A stretch of DNA of 64,000 nucleotides from Acetoanaerobium pronyense (GCF_017874355.1 NZ_JAGGLI010000012.1:1-64000); one strand, 5' to 3'; shown: positions 25,392-34,692, numbered from the stretch's first letter. Program-made: numbers and translations. Notes: a model not told the origin generated them from the sequence alone.

Positions 25392-27026
25392 ATTAACGGA
25401 GCTGAATTTCTTTTGAAATGTTTAAAAGAAGAAGGGGTTGATACTCTATTTGGATACCCCGGTGGAGCAGTAATCCCACTTTATGATGCACTTTATGACT
25501 GTGATGATTTTTTAAATATAAGAACATGTCATGAGCAAGGGGCTGTCCATAGTGCAGATGGATATGCAAGAAGCAGCGGAAAAGTAGGAGTATGCATTGC
25601 AACCTCTGGACCAGGTGCTACAAATACAATAACAGGGATAGCCACAGCATATATGGACTCCATACCCCTTATTGTAATTACAGGACAGGTAGGTACATCT
25701 CTTTTAGGAAAAGACTCCTTTCAAGAGATTGATGTAACAGGACTTACAATGGGAATCACAAAACACAACTATCTTGTAAAAAAATCATCAGATATTGGAA
25801 AAGTAATTAGTGAAGCTTTTTTTGTAGCAAAAGACAAAAGACCTGGCCCAGTTCTTATAGACATATCAAAGGACGCATTTTTAGAAGAGATTCATGACAC
25901 TACCTATGAAAAATTATATCAAACTGAGGATTTACGTCATTTTAATTATGAAGCTGAAATTGAAAGTCTAGCAACAGCAATAAAAAAATCAAAAAACCCT
26001 GTAATATACGCAGGTGGTGGAGTCTTAAAAAGCTCTGCTTCTTATAATCTTAGACTTTTTGCAAAAAAACTTAACATACCAGTTGTAAATTCTATAATGG
26101 GATTAGGTTCATTTGATAGAAACTCCCCTCTTTCTTATGGAATAGTTGGAATGCATGGAGACAGTAATGCTAATCTACTATGTTATGAAAGTGACCTCAT
26201 TATAGCAATTGGAGTCAGATTTTCTGACCGTGCAATAGGAAATAGAAATGGTTTCTGTAGAAATGGTGATATAGCACATATAGACGTTGATGCTACTGAA
26301 CTTAAGAAAAATATAGATAGTAAATATAATATACTTGGAGACTTTAACCTTATCCTTGAGTCTCTTATGAAAAAGCTTAAAAATCACAAGCCTTATAAAA
26401 ATTTAGAGGAAAATAGTGATACAAAAGAATTTATGGGATTTCATCCTAAAAAAATACTTGAAACTATTCAAGAAAATTTGCCTCAAAATACAATTGTGGC
26501 AACCGATGTAGGTCAGCATCAGATATGGACCTCAAAATATTGGAAATTTCATAGCCCTTTGACATTCATTACATCTGGTGGCCTTGGTACCATGGGTTTT
26601 GGGATGGGAGGAGCATTAGGAGCTAAAGTAGCAAACCCAGATTCTAATGTAGTATTAATAACTGGAGACGGCTCTTTTAGAATGAATCACAACGAACTTT
26701 TGACATTGAGGCATTATAATATTCCTGTTACAGTTGTTTTATTCAACAACAGCTCACTTGGTATGGTAAGGCAGTGGCAAGGTTTATTTTGCAATAAAAA
26801 ATATTCAAGTACATCAATAAATGATGCCTTAGACGTTGAAAGCCTATGCAAGGCTTACGGCGTTAATTATCATAGGGCAGATGATCTAGATTCTCTAAAA
26901 ACATCTCTATCAGGTATAAATCCAATGAAAGATATAAACTTGATAGAGTGCATAATAGACAAAGACACAGGAGTATACCCTATAGTTCCTCCTGGAAAGA
27001 GTATTGATAATGTCATAGAATGCTGA
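25392..27026 (+). CDS. ilvB: acetolactate synthase catalytic subunit IlvB, probable AUU start
   Basis: IlvB condenses two pyruvates, or pyruvate and 2-ketobutyrate, using TPP and FAD. The ~544-residue protein has FGYPGGAVIPLYDAL and HEQGAVHSADGYARSSG (TPP glutamate), the FAD-binding middle domain, and the TPP-magnesium motif GDGSFRMNHNELLTLRHYNIPV...NN. No ATG, GTG or TTG is suitably placed. An AAGGGAGG site (25376-25383) lies eight bases before ATT at 25392, whose product starts (M)NGAEFLLKCL, the conserved beginning of the family. A TTG at 25413 has no ribosome binding site and would remove these residues. I take AUU as the start. Confidence 0.9.
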   Translation: MNGAEFLLKCLKEEGVDTLFGYPGGAVIPLYDALYDCDDFLNIRTCHEQGAVHSADGYARSSGKVGVCIATSGPGATNTITGIATAYMDSIPLIVITGQVGTSLLGKDSFQEIDVTGLTMGITKHNYLVKKSSDIGKVISEAFFVAKDKRPGPVLIDISKDAFLEEIHDTTYEKLYQTEDLRHFNYEAEIESLATAIKKSKNPVIYAGGGVLKSSASYNLRLFAKKLNIPVVNSIMGLGSFDRNSPLSYGIVGMHGDSNANLLCYESDLIIAIGVRFSDRAIGNRNGFCRNGDIAHIDVDATELKKNIDSKYNILGDFNLILESLMKKLKNHKPYKNLEENSDTKEFMGFHPKKILETIQENLPQNTIVATDVGQHQIWTSKYWKFHSPLTFITSGGLGTMGFGMGGALGAKVANPDSNVVLITGDGSFRMNHNELLTLRHYNIPVTVVLFNNSSLGMVRQWQGLFCNKKYSSTSINDALDVESLCKAYGVNYHRADDLDSLKTSLSGINPMKDINLIECIIDKDTGVYPIVPPGKSIDNVIEC

Positions 27027-27065
27027 TTAGACTTATAATTTTATGTTCTTTATAATAAAAATACT

Positions 27066-27115
27066 AAAAAGCTCGATTTAAAGGAAATTGACATCCAATA
27101 AATCGAGCTTTTTTT
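27066..27115. terminator. bidirectional terminator behind ilvB
   Basis: AAAAAGCTCGATTTA pairs with TAAATCGAGCTTTTT around an 18-base loop; it also ends the convergent metallo-beta-lactamase/rhodanese gene. Confidence 0.85.
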
Positions 27116-28460
27116 ATCTTAAAGAATTAAGACCTTGTATTCCACCTGCAATAACCTTTGAATCTATATTGTATTTTTTAAGATACGAAGAGGCTATTGT
27201 CGCTCTTTCTCCCGAGCCACAAAGAATCACTATATTCTCCTTGCCCTTTAGTTTGCCCATATTTTCATTTAGTAGCTGAAGAGGAATATGAATTCTATTT
27301 TCCACTGGATCCTCATCTAAAAGTTCTTCATCTTTACGAACATCAAGCACTGTAATATTAGTTTGTTGACAAAGCTCAAAATAATCCTTTGCACTAATCT
27401 CATCTATAGAGGCTAAAGCTTGTCCAGAATTCTCAAGCTTATCAATTGTTCCACTCCCTAAAACTCCTCCTATATTTTCAAAGCCTATTCTCCTCGTAGT
27501 TAAATATGCGAATTTGACTATATCATCAGGTAAATTGTCAGCCATAAAATATATAGTTTCTTCGGTTCCAATAAGCCAACCTAAATATGCACTTAGATTA
27601 TCTACCCCGAAATATATACTATTTGGCATATGCTTACCTACAAATGCAGCATTATCCCTTATATCTATTATAGTTTTATCTTTTATATCAGATAAAGACT
27701 CTATGGTAAAAGGGTTGAGAATTATTTCATTTAAATCTTCATACCCTTTAACATTATAAATTTCCATTTTTTCAAAATAAGGAGGCTTTAACCTCATGTA
27801 ACCGTGTTTTTTTATAAATTCTTCCTTTGAACTCACATTTAAAGCTTGATTTGTCAGTCTTTCATAACCAAGTGTAGAAAACTCTCTTTCTTCTATAGAA
27901 CCTCCACAGGCTGAGCCTGCTCCATGGGCTGGAAATAAAAGCACATGATTTCCAAGGGGAAAAAGCTTTTCAAATATGCTATCATAAAGTTTTCCTGTCA
28001 TCTCTTCAAGATTTTCTTCTCCATAGAAGTCAGTCCTTCCAATATCTCCAAAAAATAATGCATCTCCTGTAAAAAACATGTAATTTTCATCTTTTAGAGT
28101 TACTAGAAAGGCTAAATGCCCTTTGGTATGACCTGGTGTATGGATAGGTTTTATTTTTATATCCCCTATCTCAAAAATATCTTCTTCTCCTATTTTCGTT
28201 CCATATTCATATCCCAAATTTTCATATTTGGAAATATATATATCTGCATTTGTTTTTTTAGAAAGATTGAGAGAGCCTACAATATAATCTTCATTTCTAT
28301 GGGTCTCAAAGATATGGGTGATCTTCATATTTGCTTTTCTCGCTTGCTCTACATAAATACTTACATCTGTCATAGGATCTATAACGACTAGACTGTCGCC
28401 ATCACCTATCATATATGAATAATGGGCAAGTCCTTTTGTAAAAAACCTTTTAAAAAACAT
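27114..28460 (-). CDS. metallo-beta-lactamase fold protein with two rhodanese domains
   Basis: The ~448-residue protein has an N-terminal metallo-beta-lactamase domain of the persulfide dioxygenase/glyoxalase II type (residues 1 to ~240, with HTPGHTKGHLAF, FFTGDALFFGDIGRTDF and FPAHGAGSACGG), then two rhodanese domains. The first (~255-345) lacks a catalytic cysteine; the second has LCGSGERAT with cysteine near 414. The first metal motif is H54-R-N-E-D58-Y instead of HxHxDH. It likely acts on sulfane sulfur or thiol persulfides. The ATG at 28460 follows GAGGGGGGAT; the upstream in-frame TTG at 28475 overlaps that site. Confidence 0.85.
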   Translation of the reverse strand: MFFKRFFTKGLAHYSYMIGDGDSLVVIDPMTDVSIYVEQARKANMKITHIFETHRNEDYIVGSLNLSKKTNADIYISKYENLGYEYGTKIGEEDIFEIGDIKIKPIHTPGHTKGHLAFLVTLKDENYMFFTGDALFFGDIGRTDFYGEENLEEMTGKLYDSIFEKLFPLGNHVLLFPAHGAGSACGGSIEEREFSTLGYERLTNQALNVSSKEEFIKKHGYMRLKPPYFEKMEIYNVKGYEDLNEIILNPFTIESLSDIKDKTIIDIRDNAAFVGKHMPNSIYFGVDNLSAYLGWLIGTEETIYFMADNLPDDIVKFAYLTTRRIGFENIGGVLGSGTIDKLENSGQALASIDEISAKDYFELCQQTNITVLDVRKDEELLDEDPVENRIHIPLQLLNENMGKLKGKENIVILCGSGERATIASSYLKKYNIDSKVIAGGIQGLNSLR

Positions 28461-28478
28461 AAAATCCCCCCTCAAATT

Positions 28479-30674
28479 CTAGTTTCCTATTCCTTTTATA
28501 TAAACTTTTGTATAATATACCCATTTTCCTTTATATTTTTTATATTCCTCCAAAGATTTTTGGAAAATACTATTCATAATCTCAGCTTCATCCTCATCTA
28601 TAGGTTTTTGAGAATATGCAATTTTATTAATATATTCACCTAGGTTATATTCAGAAAGACTATAATAATAATTTATATTGTTCATTTTCCCCATAGGAGA
28701 CATGTTTTTCAAGTCAGGCCTTATCTCATAAAAAAGCTCCATAGCTTCTTTATACTTTAATAGCAGACCTCTTCTTGTTTTATCCTCTTCTAAAAGTCTT
28801 AGCTTCATTTTAATATTTTTATATCTAAGTGAAGCAATCAATATTCCTGCAAATAAACCTGCTATTATAAAAATAAAAAATCGGTTTTTTGTTTTTGTAT
28901 CAGGATATATATTACCTCCACCATCCTCTATATTTGCAATTAAAATATCTTCTCCCTGCTCCTCTGCCTCATATTGTATATCCATATAAACCTCATCATC
29001 TAAAACCCCTTGGTTTAGATAAAAGCTATCTTGAGATTCTTCTCCATTTGACGCTCCACCTGATGAGCTCCCTGTAGGCTCAAATGTAAGCCAACCGCTT
29101 CCAGGTACAAACGCCTCTACCCAAGCATGTGCTCTATCCTCTCTTACTACGTAAGCACCAGTTTCATCCTTTTCGCTGTTCATTCTAAATCCTTCTACAT
29201 ATCTGGTTGCTATCCCAAGACTTCTCCCCATTACAGCCATCGCAGATGCATAATAGGTACAATACCCTTGTTGTTCCTCAAATAGGAAATAATCTACAAA
29301 ATCTCTTCCCTGCGGCAGTGTGCTAGTCTGAAGAGTATATGGATATGTGGTTTTTAGATAACTCTCTATGGCCTTTAGCTTCTGATGTACCCCATTTGCT
29401 CCTTCAGTAATTTGCTGTGCAAGCTCTATTGTTCTTTCGGTTATAGAATCTGGAAGCTCTAAATAAGGCTCTATATAGATGATTTCATCACTTGTATACT
29501 CTCTTTCCCATACAAAAGATGGTTCAAAGGTGTGAAGAGTATATGATGTCTTTTGATTACCAGAACCAGAATCCTTCTCTACCTGTATTGAGTCATCATA
29601 GATAAGCTTGCCATTAAAACCTTCAAATTCATAGGTAAAATAAGGATGAAATATGGTTCTTGTATTAATATAGGTAGGATATATCGTGACTTTACTGCTT
29701 TCATATCCTAATGTCTCAGGATTTATATCAAATCTATTATCTCTCATAAAATATCTTTGGATATCCCCTTTTTCCCAACTTTCACCTGTATATATTTCTT
29801 TAATTATACCTCTTAGGTATTTGGGACTATCTGCCTGCACATAAAAAAGCTTTTGATCAGAAAGCTCTACACTTCCTCCAAGTCTTTTTGTTGAAGGCTG
29901 GTATGGCATACTTGAAAACCTAAACTCGCTTCCACCCATAGAATCCTCTAAAGTACTTCTCATGGATTCAAGGACTGGAAATCTGTCTGTAAGCTCTCTA
30001 GATACTCCATCAAGCTCAATCACAGGTAAAGAAAATGGTATCATAAGACCATTTAATGCTATTACTCCAGCCAGAATCGGACCATAGCTTCCAAGGTGCA
30101 TGTTTCCTGTTGCATCTTTAACCCTTTCATTATTTGAAGATATAAAATACATCATTATTCCAAGGGTATAAATCAATGAATTTCCATAAGCACTCTCTAC
30201 ATAAAGATGCCACTGAAAAATAAAGAAACTATATATTAATAAAAGTAGCTTTGTGTTTTTTCTAATTAAAAATATGCTTATAATCGAACTAGATAATATT
30301 AAGCCCAAGTATTTATTTGCATTTTCATATGCATTTGATTCAGTAATAAAGCTTCCATTTATTCTTTCTCCTAGCCAGTAAAAGTAATTATTAGTAGAAT
30401 CAAAACCAAAATATAAAATAATAGAAATTAAAACCCCATAAAGCAGTATTTCCTTTTGAATAAGACTAAGTTTCGATAAAAAATTATATACAATTACCCT
30501 TCCCATTAAAAATGAGTTCCACAATATATACGGTATTGTGGATATTCCAATAAACAGTAGCCTGTTAAAAAATGGAGCCTCAATTGCAAGAGAGTCCATT
30601 AGCATAGTAAACAAACTAAAGTTCAATAAAAATAAAGCCAATATTTCATAAAATAACCCTTTTTTATAACTCAA
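28479..30674 (-). CDS. TgpA-type transmembrane transglutaminase-like protein
   Basis: About 730 residues: five to six N-terminal membrane helices, an extracytoplasmic region (~225-620) with a transglutaminase-like core whose triad is Cys475, His519 and Glu535 (QGYCTYYAS, RAHAWVEAF, WLTFEPT; numbering from the GTG), a C-terminal helix near 627-645 and a cytoplasmic tail. With DUF58 and MoxR it forms a conserved operon of unclear envelope function. The GTG at 30683 overlaps the DUF58 stop and lies inside the likely AGAAGGTGA ribosome binding site, so the TTG at 30674 is preferred; GTG remains possible. Confidence 0.85.
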   Translation of the reverse strand: MSYKKGLFYEILALFLLNFSLFTMLMDSLAIEAPFFNRLLFIGISTIPYILWNSFLMGRVIVYNFLSKLSLIQKEILLYGVLISIILYFGFDSTNNYFYWLGERINGSFITESNAYENANKYLGLILSSSIISIFLIRKNTKLLLLIYSFFIFQWHLYVESAYGNSLIYTLGIMMYFISSNNERVKDATGNMHLGSYGPILAGVIALNGLMIPFSLPVIELDGVSRELTDRFPVLESMRSTLEDSMGGSEFRFSSMPYQPSTKRLGGSVELSDQKLFYVQADSPKYLRGIIKEIYTGESWEKGDIQRYFMRDNRFDINPETLGYESSKVTIYPTYINTRTIFHPYFTYEFEGFNGKLIYDDSIQVEKDSGSGNQKTSYTLHTFEPSFVWEREYTSDEIIYIEPYLELPDSITERTIELAQQITEGANGVHQKLKAIESYLKTTYPYTLQTSTLPQGRDFVDYFLFEEQQGYCTYYASAMAVMGRSLGIATRYVEGFRMNSEKDETGAYVVREDRAHAWVEAFVPGSGWLTFEPTGSSSGGASNGEESQDSFYLNQGVLDDEVYMDIQYEAEEQGEDILIANIEDGGGNIYPDTKTKNRFFIFIIAGLFAGILIASLRYKNIKMKLRLLEEDKTRRGLLLKYKEAMELFYEIRPDLKNMSPMGKMNNINYYYSLSEYNLGEYINKIAYSQKPIDEDEAEIMNSIFQKSLEEYKKYKGKWVYYTKVYIKGIGN

Positions 30675-30679
30675 TATTA

Positions 30680-31867
30680 TCACCTTCTATTGCTAAACAC
30701 TTCAGAAACCGGTTGATTAAGCCCTATATTTATAGGCCATATACTTTCCTTTATAAGCATGCTTTCATATTTTGCTCTATTTTCATAATCTCCTACTGTG
30801 ACTGGAATTATCTTGTATCCCTTTTTTTTGAGAATAAAAAATCTGCTTATCTTTTCTTTGTCTAATTCTTTAGAAAAAATAAAAATGACTTTTCTATCTA
30901 AAAAATCCTTGGATGCAATTTCCAAAACTCGACTCGAATGAAGGTCTCCATCTGGGTTAAACCCTGCTAATTCTTTTAAAAGACCTTTAAAATCATATTC
31001 ATTTTTCATTTCAAGATATCTCTTTTTAGATGTAGAGTCCATATATAATAAGGGGATTTTTTTGATTAAAAAAAGCTTGGTCATTGAAGCAATAAGCTCA
31101 ATAAGCTTATCTTCTCCTTTTCTTCCTTCATCATTTGAATACTCTAACTTAAAACCATCCATAAAAAAAACCGCACTTGCTCTTGAAGAGCTTTCAAATT
31201 CATTTATAAAAATTTCTGAAAACCTAGCTGTAAGCTTATGGTTTATCTTTTTGTGAGAATCTCCTACTACATATTTGCGAATCTTGTCGATATTTGTATA
31301 GTCTTCTGAAAAAGAAATCTTATTTGCCTCTGAGCCAAAGCTTTCTGAGGGAAGCAAAGCTACTTCTTTAATATCAACTACTTTAGGAAAAACAATCAAT
31401 TTCTTTTGTGGATCAAAGCGTCTTTGGATTTCAAAAATTCCAAATATATCCCGTGTCTTCAGTACACACTTTCCTAAGTCATAAATACCCCTCCTTTTTA
31501 CATTAACTTCTTTTTCAAAAAGATATTCATCTAAAGGGGGTATCGATACGATCTTTGGATTATTGTCTTTTTTAGTATCTAAATCATTTAACTCAATAAT
31601 TTCCGCATAATTCGCAGGAATAGCCTTGCTGTGATTGAAAAATCTATGTCTCATTTTTATAGATTCTTCCGATTTTATCTCTTCTTTGTCTACATAAAAC
31701 GTATATTTTATTTTAAAAGTATAGGATAAGAGTGTTGCAATAGCTAAAGCTCCAGCTACTACCCATATCCTAAAAAGCATATTTGGAATATCTCCGCCCA
31801 AAACAAGAGAAAATAGAAATGCAAAAATTCCTATCAAAAAATATTTTGAAGAAATAATTTTTATCAT
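30680..31867 (-). CDS. DUF58 domain protein
   Basis: The 395-residue protein has two short membrane segments at the N-terminus (to residue ~45), a beta-rich part with VKRRGIYDLGKCVLKTRDIFGIF, and the DUF58 signature KIRKYVVGDSHKKINHKLTARF near residue 190-210, leading into a von Willebrand A-like fold with FFMDGF. DUF58 proteins pair with MoxR ATPases. It starts right at the end of the MoxR gene (GGTGATTAATAATG) and abuts the transglutaminase gene, so all three are one operon. Confidence 0.88.
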   Translation of the reverse strand: MIKIISSKYFLIGIFAFLFSLVLGGDIPNMLFRIWVVAGALAIATLLSYTFKIKYTFYVDKEEIKSEESIKMRHRFFNHSKAIPANYAEIIELNDLDTKKDNNPKIVSIPPLDEYLFEKEVNVKRRGIYDLGKCVLKTRDIFGIFEIQRRFDPQKKLIVFPKVVDIKEVALLPSESFGSEANKISFSEDYTNIDKIRKYVVGDSHKKINHKLTARFSEIFINEFESSSRASAVFFMDGFKLEYSNDEGRKGEDKLIELIASMTKLFLIKKIPLLYMDSTSKKRYLEMKNEYDFKGLLKELAGFNPDGDLHSSRVLEIASKDFLDRKVIFIFSKELDKEKISRFFILKKKGYKIIPVTVGDYENRAKYESMLIKESIWPINIGLNQPVSEVFSNRR

Positions 31868-31869
31868 TA

Positions 31870-32784
31870 TTAATCACCAACTGGCACTGGAGTAGAGTTT
31901 AATATGTCTTTGAGTATCGCTTTTCCATCTCTTCCTTGATATCTTGTTTCCGCAGTTACAAATATCCTATGGGATAAAGTATCTATATAGAGAAACTGTA
32001 TATCTTCTGGAGTTACAAAATCTCTTCCTTTTATATACCCTAGAGCCTTAGTTGCACTATATAGAGCTAAAGTTGCCCTTGGGCTAGCTCCAAGCTCTAT
32101 CCCAGAATGATTTCTAGTTTTTCTACAAAGCTTAACTATATAGCTTTTGATAGCTTCTGATACATACACTTTTTCAACTTCTTTTCTTGCGTTTATTATA
32201 TCCTCTCCACTCAATACAGGCTTTAAACTATTATTTTCAAAATCTTCATTAAGTAGGAGAAGCTCTTCATTTTCATTGGGATAGCCTAGAGAAAGTTTCA
32301 TAAAAAATCTGTCTAACTGAGATTCTGGGAGTGGAAAAGTACCTTCGTGCTCTATGGGATTTTGAGTAGCTATAACCATAAATGGGTCATTCAATTTATA
32401 TGTATGATTATCCACTGTAATTTGCTGTTCCTGCATTACTTCTAAAAGACTAGATTGAGTCTTTGGAGATGTCCTATTTATTTCATCAGCTAATACTATT
32501 TGAGAGTGAAGAGGCCCTTTTTGGAAATGAAATTTCCCATCTTTAGGGTTAAAAATAGATACTCCAAGCAAATCTGCTGGAAGTAAATCTGGAGTGAACT
32601 GTATTCTACTAAAACTGACATCTATGGATCTAGCAATTGCTCTTACTAGAGTAGTTTTTCCGACTCCAGGTACATCCTCAAGAAGTATATGCCCCTTACA
32701 AAGCAGGGCTATAATAACCTTCTCTATTATCTCTCTTTTTCCTATGACTTCTTTTTCTATATTTTTAAGTAATTTGTCCATCAT
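31870..32784 (-). CDS. MoxR family AAA+ ATPase
   Basis: The 304-residue protein has Walker A (GVGKTTL, ~residue 40), the MoxR block RIQFTPDLLPADLLG, Walker B (VLADEINR), sensor 1 (ATQNPIEHEGTFPLPESQLDRF) and a C-terminal lid with GASPRATLAL. MoxR ATPases act as chaperones that mature or insert metal into VWA/DUF58 partners. First gene of the MoxR-DUF58-transglutaminase operon. Confidence 0.93.
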   Translation of the reverse strand: MMDKLLKNIEKEVIGKREIIEKVIIALLCKGHILLEDVPGVGKTTLVRAIARSIDVSFSRIQFTPDLLPADLLGVSIFNPKDGKFHFQKGPLHSQIVLADEINRTSPKTQSSLLEVMQEQQITVDNHTYKLNDPFMVIATQNPIEHEGTFPLPESQLDRFFMKLSLGYPNENEELLLLNEDFENNSLKPVLSGEDIINARKEVEKVYVSEAIKSYIVKLCRKTRNHSGIELGASPRATLALYSATKALGYIKGRDFVTPEDIQFLYIDTLSHRIFVTAETRYQGRDGKAILKDILNSTPVPVGD

Positions 32785-32998
32785 AATTAATCACCGCCTA
32801 TATTTAATTCTCTTAAATTATATCATATATATATTTACATTTTTTGGAGAAAATGCTACTTTAATATTAATTTTCATTTACAATACTACAAGGGATTTAT
32901 TTCTGAAAATTAGAACTTTAAAATTGGGTAATTAAAACTTAAAAATAGGGGTATATAACTTTTAGAAAATAATAAACATATTGAGAGGAGTTTTTTCA

Positions 32999-33229
32999 AT
33001 GAAAACTGTTGTAGTTTACACAAGCAGTACTTGCCCACATTGCCATACTGCAAAGGATTATCTTAAAGGCAAAGGAGTAGAGTACTCTGAAAAAAATGTG
33101 AGTGAGGACCCAGAAGCAAGAAAAGAACTAATACAGAAAAAAATAATGGGAGTACCTGCCATATTTATAGATGAAGAAGTTGTGGTAGGTTTTGATAAAG
33201 AAAGAATCGACCAGCTTTTAGGTTTATAA
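32999..33229 (+). CDS. glutaredoxin-like protein (CPHC)
   Basis: The 76-residue protein is a minimal glutaredoxin/thioredoxin fold with C12-P-H-C15 after VVVYTSST, the cis-proline in MGVPAIFIDEEVVVGFD and a final short helix. It resembles NrdH or the small Uxx-star glutaredoxins of anaerobes, which reduce disulfides using thioredoxin reductase or other donors. GAGAGGAG precedes the ATG at 32999; an in-frame TTG at 32981 is within that site. Single gene with a terminator behind. Confidence 0.85.
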   Translation: MKTVVVYTSSTCPHCHTAKDYLKGKGVEYSEKNVSEDPEARKELIQKKIMGVPAIFIDEEVVVGFDKERIDQLLGL

Positions 33230-33232
33230 ACC

Positions 33233-33267
33233 AAAAGAGTCCATGCTCTGAGCATAGACTCTTTTTT
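33233..33267. terminator. bidirectional terminator
   Basis: AAAAGAGTC pairs with GACTCTTTT, extended by ATGCTC/GAGCAT in the loop. It ends the glutaredoxin gene and the convergent SEC-C gene. Confidence 0.85.
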
Positions 33268-33271
33268 AGTT

Positions 33272-33778
33272 TTACTGTTCTTTTAAAGCACAGCATTTTT
33301 TATATTTTTTCCCACTTCCACAGATACATGGGTCATTTCTTCCTACTTTATCGTCTTTTACTATAGTCTTACTTTTTTTATACTCTTTTGTGATTTCTGC
33401 AATTTTTTCTTCTGATAATATGCTTTCCCACTGAGGAAGATTATAAAGCCAGTCTGCCTTAGCCTCAAGCATATTGAAGTATAGCTTTTCCATATCAAGT
33501 TCAAGAGTTATCACAGTATCTTCTTTAAGCTCTTCTACCTCATATTGGTTTGTAAGGCTAGTATTAATTCCATCCATAAAACCCACAAAGGTAACCATAT
33601 CTAACTCAAATTTTTCAGATAGATCCTTTACAGTTCCTGATACTACCTCATCTTTATTATCTAAAAGATATTCGTAAATTTTTTGCTCCTTTGGAAGATA
33701 CTCCTTCCAAAAAGCTTCATATTCAGCCTCTGAAGCTGGTTCATAGGCATCAGTTTTCCATGATTCATAAAGTGACAT
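33272..33778 (-). CDS. SEC-C metal-binding motif protein
   Basis: The 168-residue protein is mostly helical and acidic and ends in a SEC-C zinc-binding motif ([17 protein letters not shown], residues ~147-163), the module found at the tail of SecA. The N-terminal ~140 residues belong to a Firmicute family of unknown function. It probably binds zinc; SecA-related or ribosome-related roles have been suggested for other SEC-C proteins, not shown here. AAAGGA lies 11 bases before the ATG. Confidence 0.8.
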   Translation of the reverse strand: MSLYESWKTDAYEPASEAEYEAFWKEYLPKEQKIYEYLLDNKDEVVSGTVKDLSEKFELDMVTFVGFMDGINTSLTNQYEVEELKEDTVITLELDMEKLYFNMLEAKADWLYNLPQWESILSEEKIAEITKEYKKSKTIVKDDKVGRNDPCICGSGKKYKKCCALKEQ

Positions 33779-33887
33779 CTATTATTTCATCCTTTCTTTA
33801 CCAAGTTATTTTAGCCAAGGTATATCATTGCTTCTTGGCTTTTAATCATCCATTTAAATATTATATATGATATACCATAATAATGAA

Positions 33888-33922
33888 ACAAAAAAATAAG
33901 GCTAGAGCTATTAGCCTTATTT
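33888..33922 (-). terminator. terminator behind thiT
   Basis: AAATAAGGCTA pairs with TAGCCTTATTT around a 7-base loop, followed by seven T on the minus strand. Confidence 0.85.
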
Positions 33923-33933
33923 AAAAATATCTT

Positions 33934-34470
33934 TTATATTGCTGGAGATGCTTTTTGAAGTGGTGCATAAAGCACGCTTACAATTAATACGGATATAAAA
34001 AGCTCTGGAAGAAGGTATCCTGCATTATAAGCCGCAGAATATACAAACGGATTCATATTCTCTGGCGCATATATTCCAAAAACTATTGCTCCAGATATAA
34101 AATGTCCTATAAATCTTAAAAATACCGCCAAGGAGGTTCCAATGATACTTCCAGTTCTTGTATTTTTAAATAATCCTGCAAGTCCTAATACTCCGAATGC
34201 AAATAAATAATCAAAAAATATGGATAGTATATGATAGCTGTATTTTGGTCCTAAAACAAACTGCAATATACCATATGCTATGGCTGCAACAAGTCCATGC
34301 TTATACCCCCATCTTAATGAAAATATTATTATGGGAACCATACTCCCCGCTGTTACAGATCCGCCGTATGGAGCTTCAAAAATTTTCACATAGCTTAATA
34401 TTTGGGCAAGAGCTATCATTATCCCAGCTTCAACCATTATCCTTGTGCTCATTTTTCTTTTGTTTTCCAT
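33934..34470 (-). CDS. thiT: ECF-type thiamine transporter component ThiT
   Basis: The 178-residue protein has six membrane helices and the ThiT pattern: MVEAGIMIALAQILSYVKIF, PYGGSVTAGSMVPIIIFSLRWGYKHGL, LGPKYSYHILSIFFDYLFAFG, and RFIGHFISGAIVFGIYAP. Aromatic and acidic residues in these blocks bind thiamine. It needs a shared ECF A/A'/T module that is not in this window. GGAGG lies 10 bases ahead of the ATG. A TPP riboswitch with its own terminator and promoter precedes it. Confidence 0.93.
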   Translation of the reverse strand: MENKRKMSTRIMVEAGIMIALAQILSYVKIFEAPYGGSVTAGSMVPIIIFSLRWGYKHGLVAAIAYGILQFVLGPKYSYHILSIFFDYLFAFGVLGLAGLFKNTRTGSIIGTSLAVFLRFIGHFISGAIVFGIYAPENMNPFVYSAAYNAGYLLPELFISVLIVSVLYAPLQKASPAI

Positions 34471-34536
34471 GAAATTTCATCCTCCAATTCCCTATAGATA
34501 AATTCTAGTTATAGCTAGAATCGAATATTATGGCAT

Positions 34537-34563
34537 AAAAAATACTGCATATATAATGCAGTA
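34537..34563 (-). terminator. riboswitch-controlled terminator ahead of thiT
   Basis: TACTGCAT pairs with ATGCAGTA around a 5-base loop, followed by six T on the minus strand; the expression platform of the thiT TPP riboswitch. Confidence 0.8.
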
Positions 34564-34599
34564 GTAGGTTCTTTTATATATAAGAAAAATATATATGGG

Positions 34600-34692
34600 C
34601 AAATACACTACGCTGGCATTATCCAGAATCAGTTTTCGGGTCGAAATTTTAGTAATTTCCTCTCAGCCTAGCTCACCAAGCTCCCCCACTGC
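34600..34692 (-). promoter_or_regulatory. TPP riboswitch of thiT
   Basis: The minus strand shows GTGGGGGAGCT, then GGCTGAGAGG, then CTGATTCTGGATAATGCCAGC followed by GTAG. Two differences from the thi operon copy are an ACTGATT in place of ACCTGAT and a weaker 3' closing segment (GTAGTGTA for GTAGGGAA). Confidence 0.92.

Noticed and set aside
25413-27026. TTG at 25413 as the ilvB start
   Set aside because: It lacks a ribosome binding site and would remove the conserved NGAEFLL start; the AUU at 25392 is well spaced from AAGGGAGG.
32999-33229. Selenoprotein glutaredoxin (in-frame UGA)
   Set aside because: The active site is encoded as TGC-CCA-CAT-TGC (CPHC); no in-frame TGA or SECIS-like hairpin is seen.
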